DNA of 64,000 nt from Pseudomonas viridiflava (GCF_900590755.1 NZ_UUOC01000010.1:62001-126000); one strand, 5' to 3'; positions 26,801 to 37,224 are shown, counted from the first letter of the stretch. Numbers and translations: made by a program. The notes: a model not told the origin generated them from the letters alone.

Positions 26801-28078
26801 ATGGCCTTCCTTGCACTTGGTATCAACCATAAGACTGCCTCGGTAGACGTCCGCGAGCGCGTGGCATTTACGCCAGAGCAGCTGGTTGAGGCGCTTCAGC
26901 AGCTTTGCCGCCTGACCAATAGCCGCGAAGCCGCGATTCTTTCTACGTGCAACCGCAGTGAGTTGTACATCGAACAAGACCAGCTTGGCTCGGAAACCAT
27001 CCTTGCCTGGCTGGCCGATTACCATCATCTGAGCCTCGAAGAGCTGCGCGCGAGTGCTTATGTGCACGCCGACGATGCGGCCGTTCGTCACATGATGCGG
27101 GTGGCCTCCGGGTTGGACTCGCTGGTGTTGGGCGAACCGCAGATTCTTGGCCAGATGAAATCAGCCTACGCCGTGGCCCGTGAGGCAGGCACCATTGGTC
27201 CGCTGCTGGGCCGTCTGTTTCAGGCCACGTTCAGCGCGGCCAAGCAGGTGCGCACCGATACGGCGATTGGCGAAAACCCGGTTTCGGTGGCTTTTGCCGC
27301 CGTCAGCCTGGCGAAACAGATTTTCAGCGATTTGCAGCGCAGTCAGGCGTTGCTGATCGGCGCGGGGGAGACCATCACCCTGGTTGCCCGCCACTTGCAC
27401 GATCTTGGGGTCAAACGCATTGTCGTCGCCAACCGGACCCTGGAGCGCGCGAGCATCCTGGCTGCCGAGTTTGGTGCCCACGCCGTTTTGCTGTCGGATA
27501 TCCCGGCCGAGCTGGTGAACAGCGACATCGTCATCAGTTCTACCGCCAGCCAGCTGCCGATTCTCGGCAAGGGTGCGGTGGAAAGCGCCCTGAAGCTGCG
27601 CAAACACAAGCCGATCTTCATGGTCGATATTGCCGTGCCTCGGGACATCGAGCCTGAAGTCGGCGAGCTGGACGATGTTTACCTGTATACCGTTGATGAC
27701 CTGCATGAAGTCGTCGCCGAGAACCTCAAAAGTCGTCAGGGTGCTGCCCAGGCTGCTGAAGAGCTGGTCTCAGCCGGCACCGATGAATTCATGTTTCGCC
27801 TGCGCGAATTGGCGGCGGTGGATGTACTGCGTGCCTATCGCCAACAAAGTGAGCGGCTGCGCGACGAAGAATTGCTCAAGGCCCAGCGTATGCTTGCCAA
27901 CGGTGGCAACGCCGAAGACGTGCTGGTCCAGTTGGCTCGCGGGCTGACCAACAAATTGCTGCATGCGCCGAGCGTGCAACTGAAAAAACTCTCTGCCGAA
28001 GGCCGCCTCGATGCGCTGGCCATGGCCCAGGAACTTTTTGCCCTCGGTGAGGGCTCGACGGATAAACCCCCGCAATGA
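26801..28078 (+). CDS. hemA: glutamyl-tRNA reductase
   Basis: This 425-residue enzyme reduces glutamyl-tRNA to glutamate 1-semialdehyde, the first step of tetrapyrrole synthesis. The catalytic cysteine is in [11 protein letters not shown] near residue 50, the family signature [22 protein letters not shown] near 100-120, and the NADPH-binding region [16 protein letters not shown] near 184. prfA begins inside its stop (ATGA overlap). Confidence 0.96.
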   Translation: MAFLALGINHKTASVDVRERVAFTPEQLVEALQQLCRLTNSREAAILSTCNRSELYIEQDQLGSETILAWLADYHHLSLEELRASAYVHADDAAVRHMMRVASGLDSLVLGEPQILGQMKSAYAVAREAGTIGPLLGRLFQATFSAAKQVRTDTAIGENPVSVAFAAVSLAKQIFSDLQRSQALLIGAGETITLVARHLHDLGVKRIVVANRTLERASILAAEFGAHAVLLSDIPAELVNSDIVISSTASQLPILGKGAVESALKLRKHKPIFMVDIAVPRDIEPEVGELDDVYLYTVDDLHEVVAENLKSRQGAAQAAEELVSAGTDEFMFRLRELAAVDVLRAYRQQSERLRDEELLKAQRMLANGGNAEDVLVQLARGLTNKLLHAPSVQLKKLSAEGRLDALAMAQELFALGEGSTDKPPQ

Positions 28079-29157
28079 AAGCTTCACTGCTCAATAAGCT
28101 GGATATCCTCAGCGACCGCTTTGAGGAACTGACTGCATTGCTTGGCGATGCCGAGGTCATTTCCGATCAGACCAAATTCCGCGCGTATTCCCGTGAATAC
28201 TCGGAAGTAGAGCCGATCGTCGCGGCCTACACGCAATTGCTCAAGGCATTGGCTGACCTGGAGGGCGCGCAGGCGCTGCTCAAGGACAGCGATCCGGACA
28301 TGCGAGAAATGGCGGTCGAGGAAGTCCGCGAGACCAAGCAATTGCTGGCGGATCTGGAAGCCCAGCTGCAACGCATGCTGTTACCCAAAGACCCCAACGA
28401 CGGGCGCAACGTATTCCTCGAGATCCGCGCTGGTACCGGTGGCGACGAGGCGGCGATTTTCTCCGGCGACCTGTTCCGCATGTATTCGCGGTATGCCGAG
28501 CGTCGCGGCTGGCGGGTGGAGATTCTTTCCGAGAACGAAGGCGAGCACGGCGGCTATAAAGAAGTGATCGCCCGGGTCGAAGGCGAGAATGTCTACGGCA
28601 AACTCAAGTTCGAGTCTGGCGCGCACCGCGTACAGCGTGTGCCGGAAACCGAATCCCAGGGCCGCATCCACACCTCTGCATGCACCGTCGCTGTGCTGCC
28701 AGAGCCGGATGAGCAGCAGGCCATTGAAATCAATCCGTCGGACTTGCGCATCGATACTTACAAGTCGTCGGGTGCCGGTGGTCAGCACGTCAACAAGACC
28801 GATTCGGCGATTCGGATTACCCACCTTCCGTCGGGTATTGTCGTGGAGTGTCAGGAAGAGCGTTCGCAGCACAAGAACCGTGCCCGTGCGATGTCCTGGC
28901 TTTCTGCCAAACTCAATGACCAGCAAACCAGCGCCGCTGCCAATGCCATTGCCAGTGAGCGTAAACTGCTGGTCGGCTCGGGAGATCGTTCCGAGCGAAT
29001 TCGCACATACAACTTCCCTCAGGGGCGAGTAACGGATCACCGCGTCAATCTGACCTTGTATTCGCTGGATGAAGTTTTGGCCGGTGGAGTCGATGCAGTG
29101 ATAGAGCCGCTACTTGCCGAATATCAGGCAGACCAACTAGCGGCACTGGGTGAGTAA
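28075..29157 (+). CDS. prfA: peptide chain release factor 1
   Basis: This 360-residue factor ends translation at UAA and UAG. It has the GGQ tripeptide in [18 protein letters not shown] near 225-245 and the codon-reading PETESQG (PxT) motif near 185. It overlaps hemA by four bases and is followed directly by prmC, which methylates its GGQ glutamine. Confidence 0.97.
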   Translation: MKASLLNKLDILSDRFEELTALLGDAEVISDQTKFRAYSREYSEVEPIVAAYTQLLKALADLEGAQALLKDSDPDMREMAVEEVRETKQLLADLEAQLQRMLLPKDPNDGRNVFLEIRAGTGGDEAAIFSGDLFRMYSRYAERRGWRVEILSENEGEHGGYKEVIARVEGENVYGKLKFESGAHRVQRVPETESQGRIHTSACTVAVLPEPDEQQAIEINPSDLRIDTYKSSGAGGQHVNKTDSAIRITHLPSGIVVECQEERSQHKNRARAMSWLSAKLNDQQTSAAANAIASERKLLVGSGDRSERIRTYNFPQGRVTDHRVNLTLYSLDEVLAGGVDAVIEPLLAEYQADQLAALGE

Positions 29158-29991
29158 ATGACAATCATCGCCAGCTTGTTAAGAAGCGCCGAACTGCCCG
29201 ATTCACCGACTGCACGCCTGGACGTGGAGCTGCTGCTGGCAGCCGCACTGGGTAAGCCACGCAGTTTCCTGCACACCTGGCCGGAGCGGATCGTCAGCAG
29301 CGAAGCCGCGCTGAAGTTCGCGTCCTACCTGCAACGTCGCCAGACCGGTGAGCCAGTTGCCTACATCCTCGGCCAGCAAGGTTTCTGGAAGCTGGACCTG
29401 GAAGTCGCGCCGCATACGCTGATCCCGCGTCCTGAAACCGAAATGCTCGTTGAAGCCGCGCTGGAGCTGGTGCCTGCATTCGCTGAGAGCCAAGTGCTCG
29501 ATCTGGGTACCGGCACGGGCGCAATCGCTCTGGCCCTGGCCAGCGAGCGACCGGTCTGGCAGGTAACAGCAGTTGACCGCGTGCTTGAAGCGGTTGCCCT
29601 CGCCGAACGCAATCGTCAACGCCTGCAACTCAATAACGCCAAGGTGTTGAGCAGCCACTGGTTCGATTCCGTTGAAGGCAAGCGCTTCGACCTGATCATC
29701 AGTAACCCGCCGTACATCGCTGCCGAGGACCCGCATCTGGTCACCGGCGACGTGCGTTTCGAGCCCAACAGTGCGCTGGTGGCTGGTGCGGATGGTCTGG
29801 ATGACTTGCGCCTGATCATCGATCAAGCCCCCGCGCACCTGAATCCTGAAGGCTGGTTACTGCTGGAACACGGCTACGACCAAGGCGCAGCGGTGCGGGA
29901 TCTGCTGAGCAGCCATGGCTTTGAAAAGATCCAGACCCGCCGCGACCTGGGCGACCACGAGCGCATTACCTTCGGGCGTCTGCCGTGCTGA
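29158..29991 (+). CDS. prmC: release factor glutamine methyltransferase
   Basis: This 277-residue SAM-dependent enzyme methylates the GGQ glutamine of release factors. It shows VLDLGTGTGAIALALA near 115 and the catalytic LIISNPPYIAAED near 180. It starts directly after the prfA stop codon, and moeB overlaps its end. Confidence 0.96.
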   Translation: MTIIASLLRSAELPDSPTARLDVELLLAAALGKPRSFLHTWPERIVSSEAALKFASYLQRRQTGEPVAYILGQQGFWKLDLEVAPHTLIPRPETEMLVEAALELVPAFAESQVLDLGTGTGAIALALASERPVWQVTAVDRVLEAVALAERNRQRLQLNNAKVLSSHWFDSVEGKRFDLIISNPPYIAAEDPHLVTGDVRFEPNSALVAGADGLDDLRLIIDQAPAHLNPEGWLLLEHGYDQGAAVRDLLSSHGFEKIQTRRDLGDHERITFGRLPC

Positions 29992-30746
29992 GTGACCAGG
30001 AACTGTTGCGCTACAGCCGACAGATTCTGTTGCAGCACGTCGATATCGACGGCCAGTTGAAGCTCAAACAGAGCCGGGTATTGATCGTCGGCCTGGGCGG
30101 TCTGGGTTCGCCGGTGGCCTTGTACCTGGCGGCTGCCGGGATCGGCGAGTTGCATCTGGCAGACTTCGACACTGTCGATCTGACCAACCTGCAACGGCAA
30201 ATCATTCACGACAGCCAGAGCGTCGGGCAATCCAAGGTTGCCTCGGCGATTGCCCGGCTGACCGCGATCAATCCGGAAATTGCTCTGGTCGCTCATCCCA
30301 CAGCGCTGGATGCCGACTCTCTGGCGGCAGCGGTGCAGGCGGTGGATCTGGTGCTGGACTGTTCCGACAATTTCGCCACCCGGGGCGCGGTCAACGCGGC
30401 TTGTGTGGCCGCTCGCAAACCTCTGGTCAGCGGCGCGGCGATTCGTCTGGAAGGCCAATTATCGGTGTTCGACCCCCGACGCCCGGAAAGCCCTTGTTAC
30501 CACTGCTTATATGGCCACGGCAGCGAAGCCGAACTGACTTGCAGCGAAGCTGGAGTGCTCGGTCCGTTGGTGGGCATGGTAGGCAGTATGCAGGCACTGG
30601 AAGCGCTGAAACTGTTGGCCGGTTTTGGCGAACCATTGGTGGGACGTCTGTTGTTGATCGACGCCTTGACCACGCGCTTTCGCGAGCTCAAGGTCAAGCG
30701 TGATCCCGGTTGCAGTGTCTGTGGTGAGCATGAACAAAAGCAGTGA
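29985..30746 (+). CDS. moeB: molybdopterin-synthase adenylyltransferase
   Basis: This 253-residue E1-like enzyme adenylates MoaD for molybdopterin synthesis. It shows the ATP-binding [23 protein letters not shown] near 32-54, the DLTNLQRQI stretch near 67, zinc-binding cysteine pairs (CYHCLYG and CSVCGEH) and DCSDNFATR near 127. The GTG start at 29985 overlaps the prmC stop by seven bases. The molybdenum cofactor is needed by the nitrate reductase in this window. Confidence 0.93.
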   Translation: MLSDQELLRYSRQILLQHVDIDGQLKLKQSRVLIVGLGGLGSPVALYLAAAGIGELHLADFDTVDLTNLQRQIIHDSQSVGQSKVASAIARLTAINPEIALVAHPTALDADSLAAAVQAVDLVLDCSDNFATRGAVNAACVAARKPLVSGAAIRLEGQLSVFDPRRPESPCYHCLYGHGSEAELTCSEAGVLGPLVGMVGSMQALEALKLLAGFGEPLVGRLLLIDALTTRFRELKVKRDPGCSVCGEHEQKQ

Positions 30747-31530
30747 TGCGCCGGTTGGCGTATTTGATTCCGGCGTCGGCGGGCTGTCGGTATTGGGCGA
30801 GATTCGCAGCCTGCTGCCTGCCGAATCGCTGTTGTACGTCGCCGACTGCGGGCACATTCCGTATGGCGAAAAATCCCCTGAATTCATTCGTCAGCGCTGC
30901 CTGACCATCGCCGGGTTCTTTCGTGAGCAGGGTGCCAAAGCCCTGGTGCTTGCGTGCAATACCGCAACAGCCGCGGCGGGCGCGCAACTGCGCGAGCAAT
31001 ATCCGGACTGGCCGATTGTCGGCATGGAGCCTGCGGTCAAACCCGCTGCGGCAGCGACTCGCAGTGGCGTGGTCGGCGTGTTGGCCACCACTGGTACATT
31101 GCAGAGCGCAAAATTTGCTGCCTTGCTTGATCGCTTTGCGGGTAACGTGCGGGTCGTGACCCAACCTTGCCCGGGCTTGGTTGAATTGATCGAAACCGGC
31201 GACCTGTTCAGCCCGACCATTCGTGCTTTGCTGCAAAGCTACGTCGAACCCCTGCTGAATGAGGGCTGCGACACGATCATCCTCGGCTGCACCCACTATC
31301 CCTTCCTCAAACCCCTGCTGCGGGAAATGATCCCCGAATCGGTCATCTTGATCGATACCGGTCACGCAGTAGCGCGTCAACTTCAGCGATTGCTCGGCCA
31401 GCAAAACCTGCTCGCTGAGGGTCCGGCACGAGAAACTGTGTTCTGGACCAGTGCCGATCCAACTAATTTCGGAAACATCCTACCTGCACTATGGAAAAAA
31501 TCTGACAGTGTGCGAAGCTTCGGTTTGTAA
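30730..31530 (+). CDS. murI: glutamate racemase
   Basis: This 266-residue enzyme supplies D-glutamate for peptidoglycan. It has the two catalytic cysteine regions LACNTATAA near 75 and LGCTHYPFL near 187, and [13 protein letters not shown] at the N-terminus. The start at 30730 lies 17 bases inside the end of moeB. It ends the hemA-prfA-prmC-moeB-murI unit. Confidence 0.96.
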   Translation: MNKSSDAPVGVFDSGVGGLSVLGEIRSLLPAESLLYVADCGHIPYGEKSPEFIRQRCLTIAGFFREQGAKALVLACNTATAAAGAQLREQYPDWPIVGMEPAVKPAAAATRSGVVGVLATTGTLQSAKFAALLDRFAGNVRVVTQPCPGLVELIETGDLFSPTIRALLQSYVEPLLNEGCDTIILGCTHYPFLKPLLREMIPESVILIDTGHAVARQLQRLLGQQNLLAEGPARETVFWTSADPTNFGNILPALWKKSDSVRSFGL

Positions 31531-31645
31531 AAAAATCGTGAAATGCGCTGTTTTGCTATGAACTAAGCATCACCACCAGATTTCTATAGCAACAGATTGG
31601 CTGTAAAAAAACCTAATAACTGTGCGTATAAATAGGAAGTTTCTG

Positions 31646-32164
31646 ATGAAGCGTCTGTTTTGTTTGGCTGCGATTGCGGCCGCTTTACTGGGGCAAACCT
31701 CTCTTTCTCAAGCGGCGGGTGTCGAGTTTTCGGTCGGTCAGACCGGGCAGACGACCCAGACCTATCGCTTGGGTATGAAGTTTGATTGGGATCAGAGCTG
31801 GCTGCAGAGCGACGTTGGCCGTCTGACCGGTTACTGGGATGGGGCTTACACCTATTGGGATGGCGACAAAGGCTCAAGCAACAACAGCCTGTCGTTCTCG
31901 CCGGTGCTGGTTTACGAATTTTCCGGAGAGACCGTCAAGCCGTACGTCGAGCTAGGCGTTGGCGTCGCAGTCTTCTCCAATACCAAATACGAAGAGAAAA
32001 ACTTCGGTTCAGCGTTCAACTTTGAAGACCGCATCGGCTTCGGCCTGCGCTTTAACGGCGGCCACGAAATCGGCATCCGCGCTACCCACTATTCAAACGC
32101 GGGTATCAAGCAGCCGAATGATGGGATTGAAAGTTACGCATTGCATTACACGATGCCGTTGTAA
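31646..32164 (+). CDS. pagL: lipid A 3-O-deacylase (PagL)
   Basis: This 172-residue outer-membrane beta-barrel enzyme removes the 3-O acyl chain of lipid A. It has a signal peptide ending near QAA (residue 23-24). His148, Ser150 and Glu162 (in THYSNAG and GIES) keep the spacing of the PagL His-Ser-Glu triad (126/128/140 in the mature P. aeruginosa enzyme). The start follows AGGAAG. It sits after murI, as PA4661 does. The upstream gap is AT-rich, unlike its surroundings. Confidence 0.9.
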   Translation: MKRLFCLAAIAAALLGQTSLSQAAGVEFSVGQTGQTTQTYRLGMKFDWDQSWLQSDVGRLTGYWDGAYTYWDGDKGSSNNSLSFSPVLVYEFSGETVKPYVELGVGVAVFSNTKYEEKNFGSAFNFEDRIGFGLRFNGGHEIGIRATHYSNAGIKQPNDGIESYALHYTMPL

Positions 32165-32215
32165 GAACAGCTTTAGGGCTTCAAAGGGTTTGGCATTTCG
32201 TCAGACCCGCCGATC

Positions 32216-32290
32216 CGTAGGAGCTGCCGAAGGCTGCGAAAGCATTCCTTCTGACACACCGCCATTCGCAGCCTTCGGCAGCTCCTACAG
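32216..32290. repeat. REP pair after pagL
   Basis: GTAGGAGCTGCCGAAGGCTGCG and its inverted partner flank a spacer of about 30 bases, forming one long imperfect hairpin between the convergent pagL and YkgJ genes. Confidence 0.85.
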
Positions 32291-32300
32291 GTCTCATGCG

Positions 32301-32615
32301 TCAGAGATAAGCCGTCTCTATCCCCATCCGCTCATTCATGCATTCTTCCGAGCCGGTTTCGAACTCGCGGCAGATGAGTGGGCGTTTCTCGTAGATGGTG
32401 CACATCATGGTGTTGCGATCCAGTGCCGCGCACCAGCCGTCGTCCAGGCGCAGCATGACTTCGCCGCCCCAGTCGTCGTTATCAATGAAGCGTTCAGGCA
32501 CGCCGGTGTCGGTGATCAGCATCACTTCCAGTTGGCAGCAGCAGGCTGCACAGGTCGAGCACGTGATGGCTGTTTCTGTGGGAATTGTGTTGATCGGGAT
32601 GAGGGTCGCTGTCAT
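32301..32615 (-). CDS. YkgJ family cysteine-cluster protein
   Basis: This 104-residue protein carries the CxxCxxCC cluster of the YkgJ/Fli B-like family (CSTCAACC, about 19-26) and later cysteines in GWCAALD, MMCTIYEKRPLICREF and SEECM. It probably binds a metal or Fe-S cluster; no activity is established. It starts 16 bases after the end of the DUF2878 gene on the same strand and may be the last gene of the light-responsive operon, although its ribosome site is weak. Confidence 0.8.
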   Translation of the reverse strand: MTATLIPINTIPTETAITCSTCAACCCQLEVMLITDTGVPERFIDNDDWGGEVMLRLDDGWCAALDRNTMMCTIYEKRPLICREFETGSEECMNERMGIETAYL

Positions 32616-32631
32616 AGCCGCGCAGTGTATG

Positions 32632-33153
32632 TCAGAGCGTGTCGCGGGTGTGGATTGCCTGACCAGCGAGTGACCTGCCGGCCAGCCACTGCAGCAGCGG
32701 AAATACCCCTGCCCATATCACTGCCAGTAACAGCATGCTTGGCCACAAACCCAGCGGCAGTTGCACGCCCGCCAGTTGCGAACCGGCGTAATACGACATC
32801 GGGCCACCCACCGCGCCCAGCAGGCTGGCGCGCCACCAGGGTTGGGCGGTCCAGGCCAGGCAATGGTTGAGGGTGGTTGCCAGCACCGGCCAAAGCACGA
32901 TCAACCACAGCGGGATCAGCAAGCCTTCGGTGCCGAACCCAAAGACCCCCAGATGCATCAATAAACTGTCGAGCACGATGCCCAGCGCGGTTATCCACAG
33001 CAGCAATTTACCTTCAGCGGCCCACGAGCTTATCCACAGCAAATGGACCAGCAGCACCGCAACTGCCAGCAACAGCCAATAACTGTTGCCGCCCATCACG
33101 CAGGCAAACCAGCCGATCTGGAACAGCACCGCATTGGCGATCTGCTTAAGCAT
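32632..33153 (-). CDS. DUF2878 membrane protein
   Basis: This 173-residue protein has about five or six hydrophobic helices (from FQIGWFACVMGG to LLLAVIWAGVFPLLQWLAG). It matches the DUF2878 family, which recurs beside photolyase / cyclopropane-synthase-like clusters in Pseudomonas, Vibrio and Shewanella. It overlaps the methyltransferase gene by eight bases. Function is unknown; a membrane-lipid role is inferred from context. Confidence 0.82.
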   Translation of the reverse strand: MLKQIANAVLFQIGWFACVMGGNSYWLLLAVAVLLVHLLWISSWAAEGKLLLWITALGIVLDSLLMHLGVFGFGTEGLLIPLWLIVLWPVLATTLNHCLAWTAQPWWRASLLGAVGGPMSYYAGSQLAGVQLPLGLWPSMLLLAVIWAGVFPLLQWLAGRSLAGQAIHTRDTL

Positions 33154-34414
33154 TGAAGCGGCCCAGCAGCGGTTGCGGCAAGGCGGACGGTTTGGCCAGC
33201 AGCAGCTGCGCAGTGCCGATGGTGCGCTCCAGAAAGCCACCTTCGCAGTAGCACAGATAAAACTCCCAGAGCCGCAGGAAGTAATCGTCGTAGCCCAGTT
33301 CGGTAAGCGAGCCGTGGGCGTGGCGGAAGTTGTCGTGCCAGATGCGCAGGGTCCGGGCATAGTGCAGGCCGAAATCTTCCATGTGTAGCAGGTTCATGTC
33401 GGTGTCCCGGGTGACGATTTCCAGCATTTTCTGCACCGAAGGCAGTGCGCCACCGGGGAAGATATGCCGCTGGATGAAGTCGACGCTGCGTTTCGCCTGT
33501 TCATAACGCTGATCGCGGATGGTGATGGCCTGCAGCAGCATCAGGCCGTTGTCCTTGAGCAAGTGGGCGCATTGTTTGAAGTAGGTCGGCAGGAAGCGAT
33601 GGCCCACTGCTTCGATCATTTCGATGGACACCAGTTTGTCGAACTGACCGGTGAGGTCGCGGTAGTCCTTGAGCAGCAGCGTGATCTGAGCCTGCAAGCC
33701 CAGCTGCGCGATGCGTTGCTCGGTGTAAGCGAATTGCTCTTTCGACAACGTGGTGGTGGTGACCTTGCAGCCGTAGTGCTGCGCGGCATAGATCGCCATG
33801 CTGCCCCAGCCGGTGCCGATTTCCAGCAGATGATCTTCAGGCTTGAGCGTCAGCTTCTGGCAGATGCGGTCGAGCTTGTTCAGTTGCGCCTGTTCCAGGG
33901 TGTCGTCGGGGCTGAGGAATTGCGCCGCCGAATACATCATGGTCGGGTCAAGAAACTGCTCGAACAGGTCATTGCCCAGGTCGTAATGGGCGGCGATGTT
34001 TTTCTGCGAGCCTTGGCGGGTATTGCGGTTCAGCCAGTGCAAGCCCTGAATCAGCGGTCGTCCAAGCCTGGCCATGCCGCGCTCCATGCCATCGAGTACG
34101 TCCAGATTGCTGACGAAAACCCGGATCACCGCCGTGAGATCCGGCGACGTCCAGTAACCATGGATGAACGCTTCGCCTGCGCCAATCGAGCCGTTGCTGG
34201 CGACCATGCCCCAGGTCGCAGAGTCCAGAATCTGGATCTCGCCCTGAAGCAATGCACCAGCGGTGCCGAACACGTGGCGTTCACTGCCCTCGGTAATCAC
34301 CAGTTGACCGCTGCGCAACTGGCCGAGCTGGCGCAGCACGCCCCGGCGCAGGATGCTGGCCGTCAGGCTGTTGGTGCCCAGATTGGCAGAAAAACTACTG
34401 CTGCTACTTTTCAT
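33146..34414 (-). CDS. cyclopropane-fatty-acyl-phospholipid synthase family methyltransferase
   Basis: This 422-residue SAM-dependent enzyme has the class-I methyltransferase motif LLEIGTGWGSMAIYAAQHYG (about 200-220) and the family's YDLGNDLFEQFLDPTMMYSAA stretch near 140-160. A cysteine near the C-terminus (YLCYCEGGF) matches the usual CFA synthase pattern. Members in photolyase-linked clusters methylate unsaturated fatty acids rather than make housekeeping cyclopropanes (UfaM-type, furan fatty acids); that specificity is inferred. It overlaps the DUF1365 gene by 11 bases. Confidence 0.9.
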   Translation of the reverse strand: MKSSSSSFSANLGTNSLTASILRRGVLRQLGQLRSGQLVITEGSERHVFGTAGALLQGEIQILDSATWGMVASNGSIGAGEAFIHGYWTSPDLTAVIRVFVSNLDVLDGMERGMARLGRPLIQGLHWLNRNTRQGSQKNIAAHYDLGNDLFEQFLDPTMMYSAAQFLSPDDTLEQAQLNKLDRICQKLTLKPEDHLLEIGTGWGSMAIYAAQHYGCKVTTTTLSKEQFAYTEQRIAQLGLQAQITLLLKDYRDLTGQFDKLVSIEMIEAVGHRFLPTYFKQCAHLLKDNGLMLLQAITIRDQRYEQAKRSVDFIQRHIFPGGALPSVQKMLEIVTRDTDMNLLHMEDFGLHYARTLRIWHDNFRHAHGSLTELGYDDYFLRLWEFYLCYCEGGFLERTIGTAQLLLAKPSALPQPLLGRFNA

Positions 34415-35201
34415 AGCGCTGTTCCTTAGGTTGCGTGGCGGCAGTGCGGTATTCGCCATCGGCGGCCTGATGAGGGGAAATCGGGGTTCGCTTGAGTAAC
34501 AGGCGCAAGGCCTGCCAGTAGATCGCCAGACAGGTCTTGGCGGTCATCCAGGGGAAAGCAAGCAAATAGCGGTGCAGGTTGCGGCGGCTCAGCTCCTGAC
34601 GGTGCAGATTCAGGGTCGCATCGAATACCTTGGAATCGCCTTGCCAGTCCGCCATGTGCACGCCAATCCGGGCATCCGGTGGGCTGAAGCTCATGCGGTA
34701 TTCCAGATCACGGGGCAGAAATGGCGAAACATGGAAGGCCTTGGCCACCGCGAAGTGCTGATGACCTTCACCTTCGGCGGGCAGCACATAGTGGTAGCGC
34801 TCGCGCCATGGGGTGTTGGTGACTTCGCAGAGGATCGCTGCCAGCGTGCCATCGGCCTCGTGGCAGTAGAAAAAGCTCACCGGGTTGAACGCCAGGCCCC
34901 AGCTGCGCGCCTGAGTCAGCAGACACACTTTGCCCAGCGGCCTGCGACCCATGGCCTGAGCCACACGTTCGCGCACCGCTTCAATCAAGGGCACGCCCTG
35001 GCGAGTGGATTCACGCAGGTAGTCAGTCTCGCGAAAGGCAAAGGGCGCCCAGCGGCCATTACCCGCCAAAGGCGAGAGGCCCAGCACCGCGTCCTGTTCG
35101 TCCAGATCCAGATACAGCAGGCCGATCCGATAACGGAAGTCATGGGCGCGGGGTGTAAAGCGCCGATGCGCGATCCAGCCGCTGTACAGGGCGCTGTTCA
35201 C
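34404..35201 (-). CDS. DUF1365 family protein
   Basis: This 265-residue protein has the DUF1365 pattern: N-terminal YSGWIAHRRFTPRAHDFRYRIGLLYLDL, then LLTQARSWGLAFNPVSFFYC near 95-115 and ILCEVTNTPWRERYHYVLP. It belongs to the conserved cluster with the FAD oxidoreductase and CFA-like methyltransferase. The activity is not established; a role in fatty-acid modification is inferred. It overlaps the oxidoreductase gene by four bases. Confidence 0.88.
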   Translation of the reverse strand: MNSALYSGWIAHRRFTPRAHDFRYRIGLLYLDLDEQDAVLGLSPLAGNGRWAPFAFRETDYLRESTRQGVPLIEAVRERVAQAMGRRPLGKVCLLTQARSWGLAFNPVSFFYCHEADGTLAAILCEVTNTPWRERYHYVLPAEGEGHQHFAVAKAFHVSPFLPRDLEYRMSFSPPDARIGVHMADWQGDSKVFDATLNLHRQELSRRNLHRYLLAFPWMTAKTCLAIYWQALRLLLKRTPISPHQAADGEYRTAATQPKEQRYEK

Positions 35202-36445
35202 AGGCTCTCTCCGAACGCCGCCGCCACTCGCAGCCCGCTGACCACGCCATCTTCATGAAAACCATTGGCCCAGTACGCGCCGCAGAACCAGCTGTTATTG
35301 GCGCCGTTCAGTTCTTCCCAGCGGCCTTGGGCCTCAACCCCGGCAAGGCTGTATTGCGGATGAGAGTAGGTGTAGCGGGCCAGAATCTTGTTGGGATCAA
35401 TGGCGTCGGTCTGATTGAGGCTCACGCAGAAAGTCGTGTCGCTCTCAATGCCCTGCAAGATGTTCATGTCGTAAGTCACTGCCGCCAGCTGTTGCTTGCC
35501 GCCACCCAGCCGGTAGTTCCAGCTGGCCCAGGCCAGTTTGCGATCGGGCAGCAGGCGGGTGTCGGTATGCAGCACCACATCGTTTTCCGCGTAGGGCAGG
35601 GCGCCGAGAATTTGCTGCTCCGCCGCGCTCGGCTGGGCCAGCATTTTCAGGGCCTGATCGCTGTGGCAGGCGAAGATGACCTTGTCGAAACGTTCGCTGC
35701 CTGCCGCGCTGTGCACGGTCACGCCTTGCTCGTCGCGCTCGACCCTGTGGACCGGGCAAGACAGGTGAATCCGCTCGCGAAACGACGCGGTCAATGGCTC
35801 GATATAACTGCTGGAACCACCTTCGATCACACACCATTGCGGCCGGTTACTGACCGATAACAGGCCATGGTTCTTGAAGAAGCGCACGAAGAATTGCAGC
35901 GGGAAGGCGAGCATGTCCGCCAATGACATCGACCAGATCGCTGCGCCCATGGGCACGATGTAATGCTCGATAAAGCGCTGGCCATAGCCGCGGCTTTGCA
36001 GGTAATCGCCCAGGGTTGTATGCGGGTCGATGCGCTGGCTTTCCAGGTCGGCCAGCGCTTCGCGATTGAAGCGCAGTATGTCCCGCAACATGCCCCAGAA
36101 GGTCGGCGAAAGCAGATTGCGGCGCTGGGCGAACAGGCTGTTGAGGTTGTTGCCGTTGTATTCGGTGCGGGTTTGCGGGTCATGTACCGAGAAACTCATC
36201 TCGGTGGGTTTGAACCCCACGCCCAGTTGGCCCAGCAGCTTGATGAGGTTGGGGTAGGTCCAGTCATTGAACACGATGAACCCGGTGTCGATGGCGTAAT
36301 CGCGACCGGCCACACTCACATCGACGGTATGGGTATGCCCGCCGATCCAGTCCGCTGCTTCGAACACGCTGATGTCATGCTTGCGATTGAGCAGGTAGGC
36401 GCTGGTCAACCCGGCGATACCGCTGCCGACGATGGCGATCTTCAT
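35198..36445 (-). CDS. FAD-dependent oxidoreductase (amine-oxidase-like)
   Basis: This 415-residue flavoprotein has the N-terminal dinucleotide fold IVGSGIAGLTSAYLLNRKHD, followed by EAADWIGGHTHTV (residues 4-42) and FAD-contact stretches typical of the COG2907 family. COG2907, DUF1365 and the CFA-like methyltransferase form a fixed trio in many bacteria. It may act as a desaturase or dehydrogenase on membrane fatty acids (inference). It overlaps the SDR gene by four bases. Confidence 0.9.
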   Translation of the reverse strand: MKIAIVGSGIAGLTSAYLLNRKHDISVFEAADWIGGHTHTVDVSVAGRDYAIDTGFIVFNDWTYPNLIKLLGQLGVGFKPTEMSFSVHDPQTRTEYNGNNLNSLFAQRRNLLSPTFWGMLRDILRFNREALADLESQRIDPHTTLGDYLQSRGYGQRFIEHYIVPMGAAIWSMSLADMLAFPLQFFVRFFKNHGLLSVSNRPQWCVIEGGSSSYIEPLTASFRERIHLSCPVHRVERDEQGVTVHSAAGSERFDKVIFACHSDQALKMLAQPSAAEQQILGALPYAENDVVLHTDTRLLPDRKLAWASWNYRLGGGKQQLAAVTYDMNILQGIESDTTFCVSLNQTDAIDPNKILARYTYSHPQYSLAGVEAQGRWEELNGANNSWFCGAYWANGFHEDGVVSGLRVAAAFGESL

Positions 36446-37224
36446 TGCGCTTCCTTGTTCTGCGAACGGGCCATGCGTTTGCCGAGCGCCAGTTGCAGGC
36501 GGGTGGGCAGCATTGCCAGCAGGCGTAACACCAGAATGAACGGGCCGGGGAACGCGATTTCCATGGGGCGCCGCTCACGTTGCAAACGCTCGGCGATGTA
36601 CCGGCCAGCTTTGGCTACCGGCCAGCGCATGGGCATGGGGAAATCGTTTTTTTCAGTCAGCGGCGTGTCGACGAAACCGGGGCTGACGATAGTCACGTCG
36701 ATGTTCTCGTGGGCCAGGTCGATGCGCAGCGATTCAAGCAGATAGCGCAAGCCGGCCTTGGATGCGCCATAGGCTTCGCTACGGGTCAGCGGCAGATAGG
36801 TCACGGAGCTGCAAACACCGACCAGATGCGGTCTGTTGCCATGGCGCAACAACAGCAGGGCTTCCTGGATGCAATAAGTAGTAGCCAGCAGATTGGTGCG
36901 GATCACACGCTCCACCAGCGCGGCGTCAAACTGCTTGCTGTCGACGTATTCACAGGTGCCCGCGTTGAGGATCGCGCAATCCAGCGCCCCCCAGACCTGA
37001 TTGATGCGTTCGCCGATGCCGGTGACCTGTTCGCCGTCAGTGACATCCCCCGGCGCGAGCAGCACTTGCCCCGGGAAGCGCGCATCCAGGGCTTCGAGCG
37101 GGCCCAGAGTGCGGGCAGTCAGCGCCAGTTTGTGACCGGCCGTGAGCAGCTCTTCGGCCAATGCCAGGCCAATGCCACTGCTGGCGCCGGTCAACCAGAT
37201 ACGTTTGACGTTCGGATTGTTCAT
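36442..37224 (-). CDS. SDR family oxidoreductase
   Basis: This 260-residue short-chain dehydrogenase has the cofactor motif TGASSGIGLALAEEL (residues 11-25), an NAG-type motif (AILNAGTCEY near 85), and the catalytic Ser/Tyr/Lys in VCSSVTYLPLTRSEAYGASKAGL near 135-157. The start at 37224 is chosen because it overlaps the NTF2-like gene by four bases. Substrate unknown; part of the photolyase operon. Confidence 0.9.
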   Translation of the reverse strand: MNNPNVKRIWLTGASSGIGLALAEELLTAGHKLALTARTLGPLEALDARFPGQVLLAPGDVTDGEQVTGIGERINQVWGALDCAILNAGTCEYVDSKQFDAALVERVIRTNLLATTYCIQEALLLLRHGNRPHLVGVCSSVTYLPLTRSEAYGASKAGLRYLLESLRIDLAHENIDVTIVSPGFVDTPLTEKNDFPMPMRWPVAKAGRYIAERLQRERRPMEIAFPGPFILVLRLLAMLPTRLQLALGKRMARSQNKEAQ

